Origin: Rhinopithecus roxellana
Taxonomy: Eukaryota > Chordata > Mammalia > Primates > Cercopithecidae
Direction of reading: 5' to 3'
DNA: 64,000 nucleotides
NCBI RefSeq assembly: GCF_007565055.1
Contig: NC_044554.1
Span: forward strand, 55,275,676-55,339,675
The position numbers were made by a program, and so were the translations under genes. Below, in pieces: positions 47,401 through 58,779 of this stretch (position 1 is its first letter; each line of letters opens with the position of its first letter). Below the pieces are notes generated by a model. The model searched no databases. It was not told where the DNA came from and saw only the letters and a list, made by a program, of their open reading frames with translations.

Positions 47401-47409
47401 AAGTGATGC

Positions 47410-48955
47410 TCCGTATTCAACTGTGGGGAGGTCCTTGTTTTCTCTGAAGCCATTGCTGGTTACCCTGCAGCCAGAGTCGCTGTTATAGCTGCAAATCATT
47501 CCTGTGCAAGTGACACCTCTACCCTGCCCTGCCTCCAGACACTCTAGTATAGACAAGAACTTTTCTTTCTCCTCTAGCACATGAAGAAGGAAGGGGGACC
47601 CCTGTTCTCTCTGCAAGGGCCATGGTGGCTGAGAACCAGGCTCTTCTCATGCTGTAGGAACAACAGGAAGTAGGGTGAGTTTCTAGTCTCAGATGAGACT
47701 AGAGTTTGAACGTGAAACTCATTCTTACATAAAGGAATGTAATAAATGGTGTTTAGATTTGATACCGTTCATTAATACTTTAGCAAAATAACATTGTCCT
47801 AAGTTCTATACATGTAAATACACAGAAAATTCTGGAACGTGGCTTGCCTCTGAGCTGGGCACTTTCCCTCTAAACTGTTTGGATAAACTCCCCTGCGCCC
47901 CCCTCCCGCCACCAAATCACATCATTGGACTTAAAAAAAAAAATGAAGTGGATGGGTTTTTTCCCCAGATTCCAATACCTAGAAATCATTGAACAAATTA
48001 ATAGGAGAAATGTGTGTTCTGAATTTATTAGAAAATAGTAGTCAAGCAGCTTAAACATTGTTCACTGTCAGAGGGTTGTGTTACTGTCTAACACTGTTAC
48101 ATGAATAGAGATTGGCTGGACCAGTTAATAGAAATACAGATAATTTTGCAGCTAAGAAAGATTTGCTTTTAGCCGCAAACCACACACTCTTTTCAGACAT
48201 AATCTTCAGTAAATGGAGTGCAACATTGCGGAGGAAAGTCAGTGTGACCAATTCTGACTGCTGGCTTTCAGGCCTGTTCCAGAAGGATTAGGACGATGGC
48301 CGGCTTATTCTCTGCATTATGTACATGCATTGCAATGCCTGAGAGCTGGCTCACCCTCTACATTTTGGAGAAATCATCTTTTTTTCTCATATAAATGGAA
48401 AATAGAGAAACATAGAAGAGAGAGCAACTTTGAGATCAAAGTATTATTAACAGGCAGGAAGAACTAGAGTCTTGGTTTAAGGCCACCCTGAGTGGTCTTA
48501 GACCCGCAGGCCCACATAACCTGCCTGACTTGGAGATACAACCTACAAACTGATTTCATGATTAAGAAGTTAAAAACTTGATTTTTCAACTAAATCCATT
48601 GTTAATAATTTGAAGACTACTAAGCAATGTCATAATTCTAGTCAATAATACTAAATTCAAAGATGTAAAACTTCATATTTTTTTCTTGTTACTTAATAAA
48701 GGCAGTTTTATTTTAAATGAAAAAAAAAGTGTGTCCCACAATTTTCTTTCTTGATAGCCTTCATTCAAAAAGGTTTAGTTTTCATTGCCCTAGATTGACA
48801 AGGACATAAACAAATTCAGAAAACAAGTCTGTTAATGTGTCACCGTCCATCCATGTTAGAAAATACTGCTGCCTACCACTGAGTGTATGTGTGTGCACGC
48901 GTGTGTATGTGTGTTGGGGGGTGCATGCCTGTGTAAATGGGCGTTTTTCGTGTCA
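47410..48955. other. Unassigned intron 1 sequence
   Basis: Includes a C-rich patch at 47890-47912 and a broken (TG)n near 48883-48935. No gene. Confidence 0.4.
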
Positions 48956-48959
48956 CTTG

Positions 48960-49090
48960 CTAATCCTCAGATAGGTCTCGTTCTCTCTGAGCCCCAGTGT
49001 CCTCATCTGAAAAATGAGGCTAATGATACCTGTTTCCCAGCATGGCTGTTGGTGCTGAATGGAATAATGTGTGCACATTGTAAATTTTAT
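48960..49090 (+). mobile_element. MIR fragment
   Basis: 'CCCCAGTGTCCTCATCTGAA' followed by 'AAATGAGGCTAATGATACCT' is MIR core. Confidence 0.75.
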
Positions 49091-49387
49091 AGCCCTATAG
49101 TCATACAAGATATTGCTGTCACCACCACCGTGCTTCATCACATGTATGCCATCTGCCATGGGATAATGTGAAGACCCTACAAACTTCTCAGGGGAATGAA
49201 ATTTCTTCACACCAGCTCTGGAGCATAGGTTTATAAATGGTACAGATGGTTTTGGAGACGTGCAAGTGCAGTTATGTGAGGGTTGGCCAGCTTTTGGGTT
49301 TCATTTTTAAATATAATATTTATTTAGCCAAAGTAATGTATAAGCAAGACTTAAGGCATAGCTCATAGTTAGAACTACAGAGCTTTA

Positions 49388-49962
49388 TTGTGGAAGACAG
49401 TGTGGCAATTCCTCAAAGACCTAAAGACAGAAATACCATTCAATCCAGCAATCCCATTACTGGGTATATACTTAGAGGAATATAAATCATTCTGTTATAA
49501 AGACACATGCATGCATATTTTCATTGAAGCACTATTCACAATAGCAAAGACATGGAGTCAACCTAAATGCCCATAAATGATAGACTGGATAAAGAAAATG
49601 TGGTGCATAGACACCATGGACTACTATGCAGCCATAAAAAAGAATGAGATCATGTCCTTTGCAGGCCTGTGGATGAAGCTGGAGGCCATTGTCCTTAGCA
49701 AACTAACACGGGAACAGAAAATCAAATACTGCCTGTTCTCATTTATAACTGGGAGCTAAATGATGAAAACACATGGACACATGGAGGGAAACCACACACA
49801 CTGGGGCCTTTTGGAGGGTGGTGGTGGGGAGGAGGGAAAGGATCAGGAAAAACAACTAACAGGTACTAGGATTAATACCTGGGTGAGAAAATAATCGGTA
49901 CAACAAACCGCCTATGTAACAAACCAGCGCATGTACCCCTGACCTTAAAATAAAAGTAAAAA
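49388..49962 (+). mobile_element. 5'-truncated L1, 3' end
   Basis: Sense ORF2 C-terminus ('IPFNPAIPLLGIYLEEYKS', 'KMWCIDTMDYYAAIKKNEI') and 3' UTR ending TTAAAATAAAAGTAAAA. Flanks AGAACTACAGAGCTTTA (49371-49387) and AGAACATCAGGGCTTTA (49963-49979) agree at 14 of 17 sites, a likely old target-site duplication. The frame contains a stop between the two readable parts. Confidence 0.92.
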
Positions 49963-50004
49963 AGAACATCAGGGCTTTAAATGAAACTCCATAGTTTCAT
50001 TTTC

Positions 50005-50316
50005 TCTTTTTTCTCTTTTTTATTTTTTATTTTTTTAGACAGAGTCTTGCTCTGTCCCCCAGGCTGGAGTGCAGTGGCACCATCTTGGCTCACTGCAACC
50101 TCTGCCTCCTGGGTTCAAGCGATTCTCCTGCCTCAGCCCCCCGAGTAGCTGGGATTACAGGCATGTGCCACCATGCCTGGTTAATTTTGTATTTTTAGTA
50201 GAGACAGGGTTTCTCCGTGTTGGTCAGGCTGGTCTTGAACTCCTGACCTCAGGTGATCCACCTGCCTCGGCCTCCCAAAGTGCTGGGATTACAGGTGTGA
50301 GCCACTGTACCCGGCC
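50005..50316 (-). mobile_element. AluS-type element
   Basis: Antisense full-length Alu with the AluS-like GCAACCTCTGCCTCC and AGGTGATCCACC. Flanks ATAGTTTCATTTTC (49991-50004) and GTAGTTCCATTTTC (50318-50331) are a diverged target-site duplication. Confidence 0.93.
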
Positions 50317-50329
50317 AGTAGTTCCATTT

Positions 50330-51040
50330 TCGATGTCTCTCCCATACTCTCATTTCTTCAGAGTTGCTATGATATATTAACTGTTTCTTCTGGATTCAGC
50401 GTTTGTATTTATACATCACATGCTACTAGCCACTAGGTGCTGTTTGGTAATTTTTCTTAACTGTCCCTTCTGAGGTGAGGATTTAGTAGTTCTCTTTTTA
50501 TGTCACCTTTATGTATCTCTTCTTCCATCCTTCCAATACATTCATATAACAATTTTATTTAAATCGTTAATAAATGCTTATATTATCATGACTTTGTAAA
50601 TCTTATCCATAGCAGAATCACCCAGTGTGCTATCAAACTTTTTCTTTCTTGTATTATTGGTCTCATTTTAAAACTTATTTTCATATGGACTTACTCATGA
50701 TTCTTCCACAAAGTTCTTAACAGAACAATAAATGTTTTATTGCATTTAATTGTATCAAATAATGAGTCAGTTTCATGGTTTTTCTTGTAGACAGCGCTTC
50801 TGGTTCCTTCCATCATCTTGCCCTGTCTGCACTGGTTTTTTACATAGCTTCCGTTCTTCTCCAATACCTTGACATCCTTCTGCCATTTTCCTCAGGCTGA
50901 TCCTCTGACTTCCAGATTTTCTAAGCTCACCTCTTTTCTGACTTATGCCTTGTTTGATGGAACAAACCATTTTAAGAAGGAGAAGAACAACAGCGGCCTC
51001 CTTGATGAGGTTTTTCCCCAGGAACTTTCTTCCTAATTTT
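50330..51040. other. Unassigned intron 1 sequence
   Basis: AT-rich with no recognised element up to the LINE-like block that follows. Confidence 0.35.
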
Positions 51041-52121
51041 AGGTGACCAAGTTGAAAAAGTTTTTCAGGATGTGAAACATCCCGCGGGAGCTTCTTTGCA
51101 GAGGGTGCATGGGAGTTAGATATTTAGAGTCCTTTTATGTCTGAGAATATATATACATTTTACCTTCACACTTGACTGAGAGTTTTTCAGGTTATGGAGT
51201 TCTAGATAGGAAATAATTTTACCTCAGAATTGCGAAAGCATTCCTGTGTTGCTGCTGTGCTTACAGAGTCACAGCTGAGAAAAATTGCATCCTAATTCTC
51301 AATAACTTTACATCTTTTTCTTTCTCTCTGGTTTATTTTTAACATTTTTTCCCTTTATATATTTTGTTTAGGAATTTCAAAACTGGTGTACTTTATATAG
51401 GTACATCTATTCATGGTTTGGGGACCTTTTTAGATCTCTTTGCTTTAAAATTTTTTAATGCCAAGAAATTTTCTTGTTTTTTTTTTTTTTTTTTTTTTTT
51501 TTTTTGGGTTGGGGGAGAATATTTTCCTCCTCCCCAATTTACCAGTTGCTTTTTTCCTGGAATTTATATTAAATAGCTAATATATCTACTGAACTATTCC
51601 TCTGAATTTTTTTTTTCTATTAAAGTTTTCCTTTACTTTTTATTCTGCTTTCTGGGGGATTTCCTCATTTGTTTGCCATCCTTTCACTGGATTTTTAAAT
51701 GTTTTGTGATCATACTTTTTATTTCTACAAGCTCTTTCTTGTTTTCTGAGGTTCCTTTTTGTTTTATTTTATTTTTGTTTCATAGCTTTAATATCTTCTT
51801 TTATTCATTGAGGGTATTAATAATAATTTTTGGATGTTGTATTCACCCTACATTAACTCTGTTTTCTTCAAATATTTTCTTCTCTTTATGCTGATAGACT
51901 ATTCAAATGTCTGATGATCCAGTAATATTTAAGAGAGAGGCCCCAAAAGGCTAAATGGAAGCTCGGTGTGCATGTCTGTGACTTATGCTTCACTGTGGGG
52001 TCCTGGTTTGTTTTATTGAAAAAACCCTAAACTTTAGCATTTTCTGTTTAGTTTCCTCAGAGAAGAATCCTCCACTTTCCTTATAAGAGTTCTATGTCTA
52101 ACTATCTTTTTTCTGAGACTG

Positions 52122-52160
52122 AATAATAATAATAATAATAATTATTATTATTATTATTTT
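52122..52160. repeat. (AAT)n(ATT)n palindromic microsatellite
   Basis: About six AAT units followed at once by about six ATT units, a perfect inverted repeat with no spacer, at the tail end of the antisense Alu. Confidence 0.9.
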
Positions 52161-52444
52161 GGAGACAAGAGTCTTGCTCTGTCCTCCAGGCTGGAGTGCA
52201 GGGGCATGAGCTTGGCTCACTGCAACCTTCACCTCCTGGGTTCAAGTGATTCTCCTGCCTCCGCCTCCCAAGTAGCTGGGATTACAGGCACCCACCACCA
52301 TGCCTGACCAATTTTTGTATTTTTAGTAGAGACAGGGTTTTGCCGTGGTGGCCAGGCTGGTCTCGAGCTCCTGACCTCAGGCGATCCACCTACTTCAGCC
52401 CCCCAAAGTGCTGGGATTCCAGGTGTGAGCCACCACTCCACGCC
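52125..52444 (-). mobile_element. AluS-type element
   Basis: Antisense full-length Alu with decayed CpGs. Target-site duplications CTGAGACTGAAT (52113-52124) and CTGAGGCTGAAT (52445-52456). Its tail has become the AAT/ATT repeat. Confidence 0.93.
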
Positions 52445-53359
52445 CTGAGGCTGAATTATTATTATTCAGTGGATAGACTTTCATCTGCTCTCTCTGCTTT
52501 TAGTAGAGGGTCTCACACTCAAACCCAGCTGTGGTTGTATTTTCTAGTTCTCTCTGGTGTAGCTTTTTTAGAAATTAAATCTCCAGTCTCATAGCTGTGT
52601 ATGTTATATGCGAGTAGCCACAGCTGCTCAGAATGGGGGTTGAATTACTCTCTAGAAAGGATTTTTCCTGTTTTTGGCTCCTCCTCACATTGGCACCTTC
52701 AGCAGTACCTGATGCCTGCAGTTCCTGAGCTTTTCTGGAACTCTGTGGGGTGAGCCCACCTCTTTTTGTTTGCTTGTCTCTCCTTAACACATTTGATTTC
52801 CGGATTTCTCTACTCTGCCGGCATTCAGCTCACTTCTCCGCTTCCAAAAAGGTGGTCATCTGTCTCTTTTATTGTCATCTCTTGTTTTCTTTCTTTTTTT
52901 TTCTGATTATGTCTTTTATTTCCTTGACTTTCATCTTAGTGGGAGTTTCTGGAGAGAGCTGGGCTAAAAGTATGTGTCCAACTCACCATAGTGACCTGGA
53001 AGTTGCTTATTCTGTTTTGCTTTACAGCAATAGAAAAGTTAACATATTCGTGTATTTCTTCAGAATTTTTAAACAGACAATGTTGTTCTTAGTTCCTCTT
53101 ACTTCTAAAGGATTTTTAAGAGGTTTTTTAGGTATTTCATCTTTCCCAATTCTCTGTGACCAGGGGCGAATTGGTAATTTTACATCTTTTTTTCAAGCAT
53201 TCCAAGTAGAGGAGGCACCCTCTGTGACTTCCAGTGGCATTCTGCAGCAATTAAGTTGCATTCATTCAGCTCATCATTTACCTTACAGTCATCAACTCCT
53301 TTCAAAATATCCCTTTGATTGTCAGTAACTATGGACGTGGAGCCGTGGGTTTCTTCCAG

Positions 53360-54280
53360 GAACAATGCTCTTCTCTGTAGCCTGTGTTCTCCCAGTTTTC
53401 TGGGAAGCCCTGAGACTTGTCATTCTCCTAGCAGCTCAGATGTCATTCTCCTCAAACACCCAGAGTTCATTTAGCACCAACGAGGTGCTCAGTGTGGGGT
53501 TTCTGAGGGACTGTCACTGGGGAGAGGCTGTTGCTAATGAGGTGCAAATTAGCAGCAGCTGGGGAGGAGCCGCTCTCTCTCTCTCTAGGGCTGCGCCCCA
53601 GGGGAGGAGGGGAGGGTTCTGACATTTTCAGAGGAGGTTGGTGAGGGGCTGAAACTGGAGACTCCTGACCCTTTAGCAAGGCCTGATGCCTGGCTGGGGG
53701 AGGCCCTTGCACCTTGCTGGGAGGCTGGTCTGTTCTCACACAACCCCACCTCCAGAGCTGCTGCCAGCTGGCTAATTTCTTGGCTGGCTTTTCTGGCTGG
53801 CTTTACTTGCAAGCAGGAGATCATGATCAGACACTGGGTTTTCCCAGACATTGGAGAGACAGCCAGGAAGACCCACAGCCCCCAGAGACACTGTCCTTGG
53901 GATTGGTATGCTAGAAGGTTATGAGGTTGGGGTTTGGTGGCGGAAGAGAGATTACTGTAGCGACTGTTGAAACAAGAACGCCCATCCATCTCCCCCAAGC
54001 ATTTGTCCACCTGTTCTGCCTGGAAGAGCCTCTTATGCATTAAACTGTTCACCTGAGTGCTACCACAAGCCGTGCTTCTCTGCTTCTGCAAGGTGCAGCG
54101 CTCTCACAACCACTTTCATCTGCAAGGGTCTCTGCCAGAGCTGTGGCAGAGTTGTCTGTGGGATGAATCAGAAACTATGTTCTGATGGAGGGAAAATGGA
54201 GGGCAGTGGGTGGATGTGGAATGTTCAGTAAGTAGTTAAATGGCTTTATGTCTCCTGGTCTGTCTGACAAAGTGTGCTGA
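53360..54280. other. Unassigned intron 1 sequence, GC-richer
   Basis: Higher GC than surroundings with (TC)n at 53572-53588 and CTGGC-rich text at 53760-53812. The overlapping frames (90 and 168 codons on the minus strand) lack domain signatures. Confidence 0.4.
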
Positions 54281-54289
54281 TTGGGGCCT

Positions 54290-54790
54290 CCTGCTGTGAG
54301 ATTCGTTTGGATGATCTTGAGCAAATCTCTTAATTTCTCTGACTTTAGCATCCCTCATCTTTTTTCTCTTTGTCTCATTTTCTCTAACTTTTTAAGGAGC
54401 ACACTGAGTGCTAGCTTAGATGCAAGAATGAGTGAAATGAATAAAATGCAGTCCCTGTCCTCACAGAACTCACCTTCTGGTGGAAGAAGGTGGACATATA
54501 AATAACATAGACTTACACATGATGAGAAATGCACTACGTCAAAGGCATGCAAGAAGTGTCATGGGATGATGAAGGAAGGGGCAGTGATGCTCTCTGAGAG
54601 GGTCAGAGAATGCCCTACAGTGGTAGTGACATTTGAACTAGTTGTTGAAGACTGATTCCATAGGGGGACAAAGAATAGTAATGGAGGTTTGAAGAAAACA
54701 TGGTGTATTCTAGAAAAGGCGAGTTTGTTTGTTGACACTAGCATGCATGTGCAGGATGAACTGGCAGGCTGTGAGGCTGGCAGTGGACGT
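54290..54790. mobile_element. MIR fragment then antisense L2-like remnant
   Basis: 54290-54360 carries MIR-like 'GATGATCTTGAGCAAATCTC'. From about 54395, 'GCAGTCCCTGTCCTCACAGA' followed by 'ACATATAAATAACATAG' and 'AGTGACATTTGAACTAGTTG' follow antisense L2 order. Confidence 0.5.
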
Positions 54791-54799
54791 AGAGTACTT

Positions 54800-55480
54800 G
54801 CCATACAATGAGTTTAGATCTCACCTTGTTCGGGGTGGGGAGTTGTGCTGGGCTGTGCAGAGAACCATGATCATTTGCTAAATGAGTAGCCTGGGCTATA
54901 TGATCTTTTAAGATCCCTTGTAGTCTAAAGTTCTTGGATTTTCTGTGTGGGTACAAAGCTGTGGGTCTGAGAACACAGCTTCGTTGAGGAGTGTTATCTG
55001 GTGTAACGTCTGTGAGTAGGTGTTTAAATGTGGGCTGTACTCAATAGCTATATTAAGAGGTAGCATCAAGCAGGGAGTGGAGCACCGGGTTCCCAGTTAA
55101 GCTGGAGTTTAAATATGCAAGTCTTGTTTCAGCCTTTGATCATGCTTTTGACCATGGCTAAAGCACTTGATCTGTCAAAGAGCCTTAGGATCATCACCTG
55201 TAAAATGGAAATTTCCACTTCTATGCAGTTGGGAGGGCTTTTTGTAGAAGCTTTATTTGATAATGATTTTTCTGTTGCTTAGGTCATTTGAGGGGAAAAA
55301 CATTATTTTAAAGTTTAACATTATTTCTAGTTGTCTTATGAACTATCAACATACATGGGAATAGAAGTTATCTGTGTATTGATTTGTGTGTAATACACTT
55401 ATGCTGAGTTTTTCCTGCGTTTTTGATCCGTAGATTCAGTAGGAATCTGGTGGGAGTAGGAAATATGGGCAAAAAATGGT
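54800..55480. other. Unassigned intron 1 sequence with a MIR-like patch
   Basis: 55130-55250 ('AAAGAGCCTTAGGATCATC', 'CTGTAAAATGGAAATTTC') resembles MIR. The rest is unassigned. Confidence 0.4.
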
Positions 55481-55485
55481 GGGAG

Positions 55486-55787
55486 GGCTGGGCGCAGTGG
55501 CTAACGCCTGTAATCCCAGCACTTTGGGAGGCTGAGGCAGGTGGATCACCTGAGGTCTGGAGTTCGAGACCAGCTGACCAACATGGTGAAACCCCATCTC
55601 TACTAAAAATAAAAAAAAATCAGCTGGGCATGGTGGTGCATGCCTTTAATCCCTGCTACTTGGGAGACTGAGATAGGAGAATTGCTTAAACCTGGGAGGT
55701 GGAGGTTGCAGTGAGGTGAGATTGCGCCATTGTACTCCAGCCTGGGCAAAAAGAGCAAAACTCCGTCTCAAAAAACAAACAAACAAA
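55486..55787 (+). mobile_element. AluS-type element
   Basis: Sense full-length Alu from GGCTGGGCGCAGTGGCTAAC to an (AAAC)n tail. Flanking sequence on both sides is related over ~35 bp (55444-55481 and 55788-55822), longer than a normal target-site duplication. Confidence 0.93.
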
Positions 55788-55829
55788 ATTCTGGGAGATA
55801 GGAATATGTGCAAAAAACGGTGTCTCAGG

Positions 55830-56870
55830 AGCTCACTTCATGAACTTACAGATATACAAAGTTTTACTGAATGGTCCACTTGAGCCATCTGAGGGGTACA
55901 CTTGTGTGGTTGATGACACATTTCTAGACTCCTAAGTATTAGTTGATGCTTATTGAACTTTTGACCTAGAGGATTATTATGGAATGGAATCACGTGATGA
56001 GCAGTTTGGGTCAACTTCAGAGCAATTCTAAATCTCTGAGTTGCCTGTTTGCTTTTGGGTTGGGTATATTTTCTTCAATTTTGTCTTAGAAGGTTTTTAG
56101 CTTGGTAGCCTGCCAGCTTCTCAAAATATTCCCAGTTAGCTCATCTTTGTAACCAAATGGAATAAACAGTTTCTATATGATTCTTATGCTGTAAGACAAT
56201 GTCATTGATAGTGTGTAGCCAAGTAAGGGTGAAGCCAAAAAGAATATTCAAAATATGGAGCAACGGGTAAGGTGGGAGCATGGACACTGGTTGTGGATGA
56301 CTGATAAATTCGTACCAGTACATAGTGTCTGATGTTAGCCCCTGCTGTGGCTAAGAAGGCCTGGGACACACATGCATAGGAGTAAAACAGATGTGACATA
56401 TTAAAGACAAGGCAAGAAAGGATAAGAAATGCATGGGAAGGTACCTTTTAGCATTGGCCTCACTCAGATACAGTTTGCATTCCCTACATTCATAGGACTC
56501 TTATCACTGAAATAATCCACTGGTATCTGCAGATTGGTTTTCCAGTAGGAGCGATGGTCAGTGTGACCTACCAAATATCTTCACATCTGGTCTGCAAGGG
56601 TTTTATTGATCACTAGTGAAATTATGACCTTGGTCTATGACTATAGGACTGTATTGGAAGGTGAGTCACAATTTGATGGCAACAGTCTTTACTTTGTTCT
56701 GTACACATAAGAAAAGTACTCATTGAAGAGTACTTTTTTCTGATTCTGAACTCAAACATTTTGTTGTTATTGAACGTATGTCGCTTATCACCTTTAGTAT
56801 TATTTGAGAGTTATATGTATATATATCTTGTGGCCTCTAAACAATTGTTAAATCCTGAGGGCAAAGTAGT
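55830..56870. other. Unassigned intron 1 sequence
   Basis: No element or gene recognised. Confidence 0.4.
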
Positions 56871-56874
56871 TAAT

Positions 56875-57160
56875 TCATTCAATAAGTATTTATTAAGCAT
56901 CCAGTATGTGTCAGACACCTACTGTGTGTTATAGGCACTGAATACAAATGAATTAGACAGTGAGACACTTTGAATTGATGACACTTTGAATTGAATTGAT
57001 GAAAGGGAACTGTTCAGTTGAAGAGAGATGGGAAGGGTCTTCTACAAAGGTCAAGAGGTAAGCATAAGCAAAGGTATGGCCATGGGAAATGACTTGGCTG
57101 TAAGGGAAATGAAAAGCAAGTTGGTAACCCAGAAATATAACATGATCAATTGGGTCAAGA
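56875..57160 (-). mobile_element. Antisense L2-like remnant
   Basis: 'TTCAATAAGTATTTATTAAG' and 'CATCCAGTATGTGTCAGACA' match the antisense L2 tail. The remainder is purine-rich and diverged. Confidence 0.5.
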
Positions 57161-57235
57161 AGTGAGACCAGAATGGTAACAGTGTTTATTACTTAAATTG
57201 TCATTTTAGTGTTACTATTCAGTGAGGGAGAGTTT

Positions 57236-57380
57236 GTCACAACTCCCAGGATGCTACTGGCATCTAGTGGTTAGAGGTCAGGCTGCTGATAAACATCCTA
57301 CAATGCACAGGATGGCCCCTCACAACAAATAACTCTCTGGTCTAAAATGTCAGTAGTGCCGAGGTTGAGACTCCCTTCTT
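57236..57380. mobile_element. Ancient DNA-transposon-like repeat
   Basis: 'GCTACTGGCATCTAGTGGTT', 'CATCCTACAATGCACAGGAT', 'AATGTCAGTAGTGCCGAGGT' then TGAGACTCC form a wording I know from a common non-autonomous mammalian element (hAT-like terminus). Exact name not recalled. Confidence 0.5.
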
Positions 57381-57384
57381 CAGA

Positions 57385-57715
57385 TCTTTTTACATTTGGA
57401 TTGCATCATTCAGGTCTTAACTCAAAAGTTCCTTCTTCAGCAGCTTCCTTACCCCCAATTGTCATATAAAAATTTGCCTTCCTTCTCTGTCACTCTCTAT
57501 TACAAAACCATGTTTTTTGTCTTTATACCTTTTGATACCATCTAATGTTATATTATACATTTGTTTATTTTTATTATCTGTCTCTCCTCTTTTAAAATAT
57601 AAGCACCACAAGGTCTTTGATTGGTTCACTGCTGTATCTCTACAACTTAGAATAGTGTGAGGCACATTGGAAAATGCTTGGAAAAGTTCAATATATGGGT
57701 GTTCTGAGTGGAAGA
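57385..57715 (+). mobile_element. L2 3' region
   Basis: 'ATTCAGGTCTTAACTCAAAA', 'AAATATAAGCACCACAAGGT', 'CACTGCTGTATCTCTACAAC', 'GTGAGGCACATTGGAAAATG' follow the L2 3' order. Confidence 0.7.
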
Positions 57716-57744
57716 ATGACATAGATTCTGAGTTGCTGGAATAA

Positions 57745-57900
57745 TAATAGTAGTTAACATTCATTTTTACCACTGATACTAGGCACTGTTCCAAGTATTT
57801 TGCATGTATTAACTCAATCCCCAAAACAACCTCCGGGGGTAGGTATATGATTATTTCTGTTCTACGTATGAACCAACTGAGAAAGAGGTTATTTTCCCAA
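57745..57900 (-). mobile_element. MIR element
   Basis: Antisense MIR: 'CTAGGCACTGTTCCAAGTAT', 'GTATTAACTCAATCCCCAAA'. Its last bases overlap the start of duplication copy 1. Confidence 0.8.
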
Positions 57901-58108
57901 GATGTACAGCTAGCAAGGGGCAGTGTTCAAGAGGTAAAATGCCCAAGATGATCTTATGTATTTATTCACATATGCTTTTTGTGGCTATTAGTCTGAGAAT
58001 GCTACAGGGAGTTGGGGGTTAAGGGACTTGAGAATTGGATTTGAGGGGTTTCAAATAATGCATCCCAAAACATAGATGGATGGGAAAAGTAATGAACTAA
58101 ATGTTGGT
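57885..58108 (+). repeat. Local duplication, copy 1 (224 bp)
   Basis: Aligns without net indel to 59869-60092, same orientation, 1984 bp downstream. I counted about 25 differences (about 89% identity). The left edge is at GAGGTTATTTTCCC inside the MIR; the right edge is after ATGTTGGT. It does not match a repeat family I recognise beyond the MIR edge. Confidence 0.92.
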
Positions 58109-58109
58109 C

Positions 58110-58437
58110 ATATCGCACTCAAGGGACTTGTGAGCCATCAAGGTGAAGGCTAACATGAAAAGGATTCTCTCATTCAAGAGCATGGTCTCAGATGAAGTGT
58201 GGAATTTGTAATGGGAACTGAAATCATGAGAGCAGACTTGATTATTTAGGGACAGGTTGATGATGGGAAGAGAACCAAGTAACACCCCGACATCACATTA
58301 ATATATAAGGGTACCCATAATGAAAATAGAAAGAGCAGTAGAGTCACATTTCAAGTTCTGGTTTGGGCACAAGCTTCTCTCTGAAGTCTCTTTTCTCCCT
58401 TGTAGCACTAATCTTTTCTCTCTCTGTTCTACCTACA
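58110..58437. other. Unassigned intron 1 sequence
   Basis: Unique-looking spacer between duplication copy 1 and the Alu insertion. Confidence 0.4.
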
Positions 58438-58452
58438 GTATTTTATATTTTC

Positions 58453-58763
58453 TTTTTTTTTTTTTTTTTTTTTTTTTGAGACGGAGTCTTGCTCTGTCGC
58501 CCGGGCTGGAGTGCAGTGGCCGGATCTCAGCTCACTGCAAGCTCCGCCTCCCGGGTTTATGCCATTCTCCTGCCTCAGCCTCCGGAGTAGCTGGGACTAC
58601 AGGCGCCCGCCACCTCGCCCGGCTAGGTTTTTTTTTTGTATTTTTAGTAGAGACGAGGTTTCACTGTGTTAGCCAGGATGGTCTCGATCTCCTGACCTCG
58701 TGATCCGCCCATCTCGGCCTCCCAAAGTGCTGGGATTACAGGCTTGAGCCACCGCGCCCGGCC
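58453..58763 (-). mobile_element. AluY, Old World monkey type
   Basis: Antisense full-length Alu. Perfect target-site duplications GTATTTTATATTTTC at 58438-58452 and 58765-58779. Carries GCCGGATCTCAGCTCACTGC and AGGCTTGAGCCACC. Inserted between the two duplication copies. Confidence 0.95.
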
Positions 58764-58779
58764 TGTATTTTATATTTTC

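Larger units (their letters stand above)
51050..53350 (-). mobile_element. Antisense L1/HAL1-like block, interrupted by Alu
   Basis: T-rich plus strand with antisense LINE wording, e.g. 'GAGTTTTTCAGGTTATGGAG' near 51180, 'TTTATTTCTACAAGCTCTTT' near 51718 and the 52.9-kb 'TTCCTTGACTTTCATC' part. A 29-T run lies at 51477-51505. The 192-codon frame at 52750-53328 falls here and is hydrophobic because of T-richness, not because it is a gene. Family assignment is tentative. Confidence 0.4.

Noticed and set aside
52750..53328. A 192-codon plus-strand frame with hydrophobic stretches
   Set aside because: Lies in a T-rich antisense LINE-like block. The hydrophobicity follows from T-rich codons, and there is no family resemblance.
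53585..54091. A 168-codon minus-strand frame in GC-richer intron sequence
   Set aside because: No domain signature, no flanking splice consensus matching a coding exon, and low-complexity Ser/Pro composition.
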